Positions 5,918 to 6,435 of a stretch of 6,435 bases of DNA are shown in pieces. Each line of letters begins with the position of its first letter. Position 1 is the first letter of the stretch. Source of the DNA: Bacteroidota bacterium (lineage in GTDB: Bacteria; Bacteroidota; Bacteroidia; Flavobacteriales; Flavobacteriaceae); assembly GCA_021793535.1 (NCBI GenBank), contig JAJYSO010000107.1, positions 1 to 6,435 of the forward strand. Direction: 5' to 3'. Both the position numbers and the translations under genes were made by a program. The notes beneath the pieces are model-generated. The model made no database searches, was not told the DNA's origin, and worked only from the letters and a program-made list of their open reading frames with translations.

Positions 5918-6435
5918 TTGAAACCGATAAATTTAGACTTTTTCGAACCTGTTCACCAGGCCCTTGTTGAGGGGCTTGAGCGTTTACATCCCTCAGTCAT
6001 CGGACACCACATCAGGTTGCATACCTCCAAAAACAAAACCATTGATCTAGAAGAGTGCCAGATTGCCATTTTAGGAGTTTGTGAAAATCGAGGCGAGCGG
6101 CAATCTCCTGCAAAGAATTCCTTTAATTTCAATAAGGTAAGATCCGAGCTCTATGCACTCTTTCCGGGAAATTGGGAACTCAACATAGCTGATCTTGGCG
6201 ATATTTTACCTGGGGAGCGTCTAGAAGATACCCTCTATGCTTTAAAAGAGACCCTCGAAACACTACTGGAAAATCATGTTTTTCCCATTCTTTTGGGTGG
6301 AAGTCAAGATTTGACCTACACCCAGTACCGCGCCTACGATAGGTTTTCAAAGATGGTTAACCTAGTCAATATCGATGGGCGTTTCGACATCGGAGACGCC
6401 GAGGCTGAAATTTCCGATACCTCTTACGTGGGAAA
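5918..6435 (+). CDS. Arginase/formimidoylglutamase-like protein with altered metal-binding motifs (3' end cut by window edge)
   Basis: An open frame of 172 full codons runs off the right edge, reading (M)KPINLDFFEPV at its start. Segments CQIAILGVCENRG (47-59), LYALFPGNWELNIADLGDILPG (around 78-99), FPILLGGSQDLTY (122-134) and MVNLVNIDGRFDIGD (146-160) follow the fold order of the ureohydrolase (arginase/agmatinase) superfamily and resemble proteins annotated as formimidoylglutamase in flavobacteria. Active members bind two Mn ions through GGxHD and DAHxD; here these read GGSQD (Gln130 for His) and DGRFD (Arg155 for His), while Asp153 and Asp157 remain. Catalysis of the usual kind is therefore doubtful; the third motif (SxDxDxxDP) is outside the window. 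No ATG lies in frame before residue 146; TTG at 5918-5920, 4 nt after the topA stop, is the best start. Another in-frame TTG at 5861 would overlap topA. No Shine-Dalgarno is evident; co-transcription and coupling with topA are likely. Family membership is well supported, the function is not. Confidence 0.85.
   Translation, partial: MKPINLDFFEPVHQALVEGLERLHPSVIGHHIRLHTSKNKTIDLEECQIAILGVCENRGERQSPAKNSFNFNKVRSELYALFPGNWELNIADLGDILPGERLEDTLYALKETLETLLENHVFPILLGGSQDLTYTQYRAYDRFSKMVNLVNIDGRFDIGDAEAEISDTSYVG

Overview
The window looks like chromosomal DNA from a member of the Bacteroidota, most likely a marine Flavobacteriaceae. Three things suggest this: two promoters of the Bacteroidota-specific TTG / TAnnTTTG type, the absence of Shine-Dalgarno sequences, and protein sequences (MiaB, TopA, LptE, a sensorless sigma-54 activator) that read like flavobacterial versions. 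Everything here is dense housekeeping DNA. I see no mobile element, CRISPR array, tRNA or rRNA gene, and no sign of recent transfer.

Left half, minus strand (1-3181): a three-gene run transcribed leftwards. miaB (tRNA A37 methylthiotransferase) comes first. After a 36-bp gap follows a sigma-54-dependent activator with no sensor domain. The third gene is lptE, an outer-membrane LPS-assembly lipoprotein, whose ATG overlaps the activator's stop codon (ATGA). lptE runs off the left edge of the window.

Middle (3182-3432): a 251-bp divergent regulatory region. Each side has a good promoter with the same layout, TTG-N18-TAnnTTTG, and each would give a leader of only about 10-20 nt. Two inverted repeats lie here: one overlaps the miaB -33 element, and the other lies just upstream of the topA -33 element.

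Right half, plus strand (3433-6435): topA (DNA topoisomerase I of the Bacteroidota type, without zinc-finger cysteines). It is followed 4 nt later by the start of an arginase/formimidoylglutamase-like gene, which probably begins with TTG and is cut by the right edge.

The most interesting point is the last gene. It keeps the ureohydrolase scaffold, but both histidines expected to bind manganese in the visible part are replaced (GGSQD for GGxHD, DGRFD for DAHFD), so the usual annotation as an active formimidoylglutamase is doubtful. From memory of flavobacterial genomes, this gene often sits between topA and the gldKLMN gliding / type IX secretion genes; that part lies outside the window and needs checking. 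I found no clearly novel multi-gene system inside the window itself.
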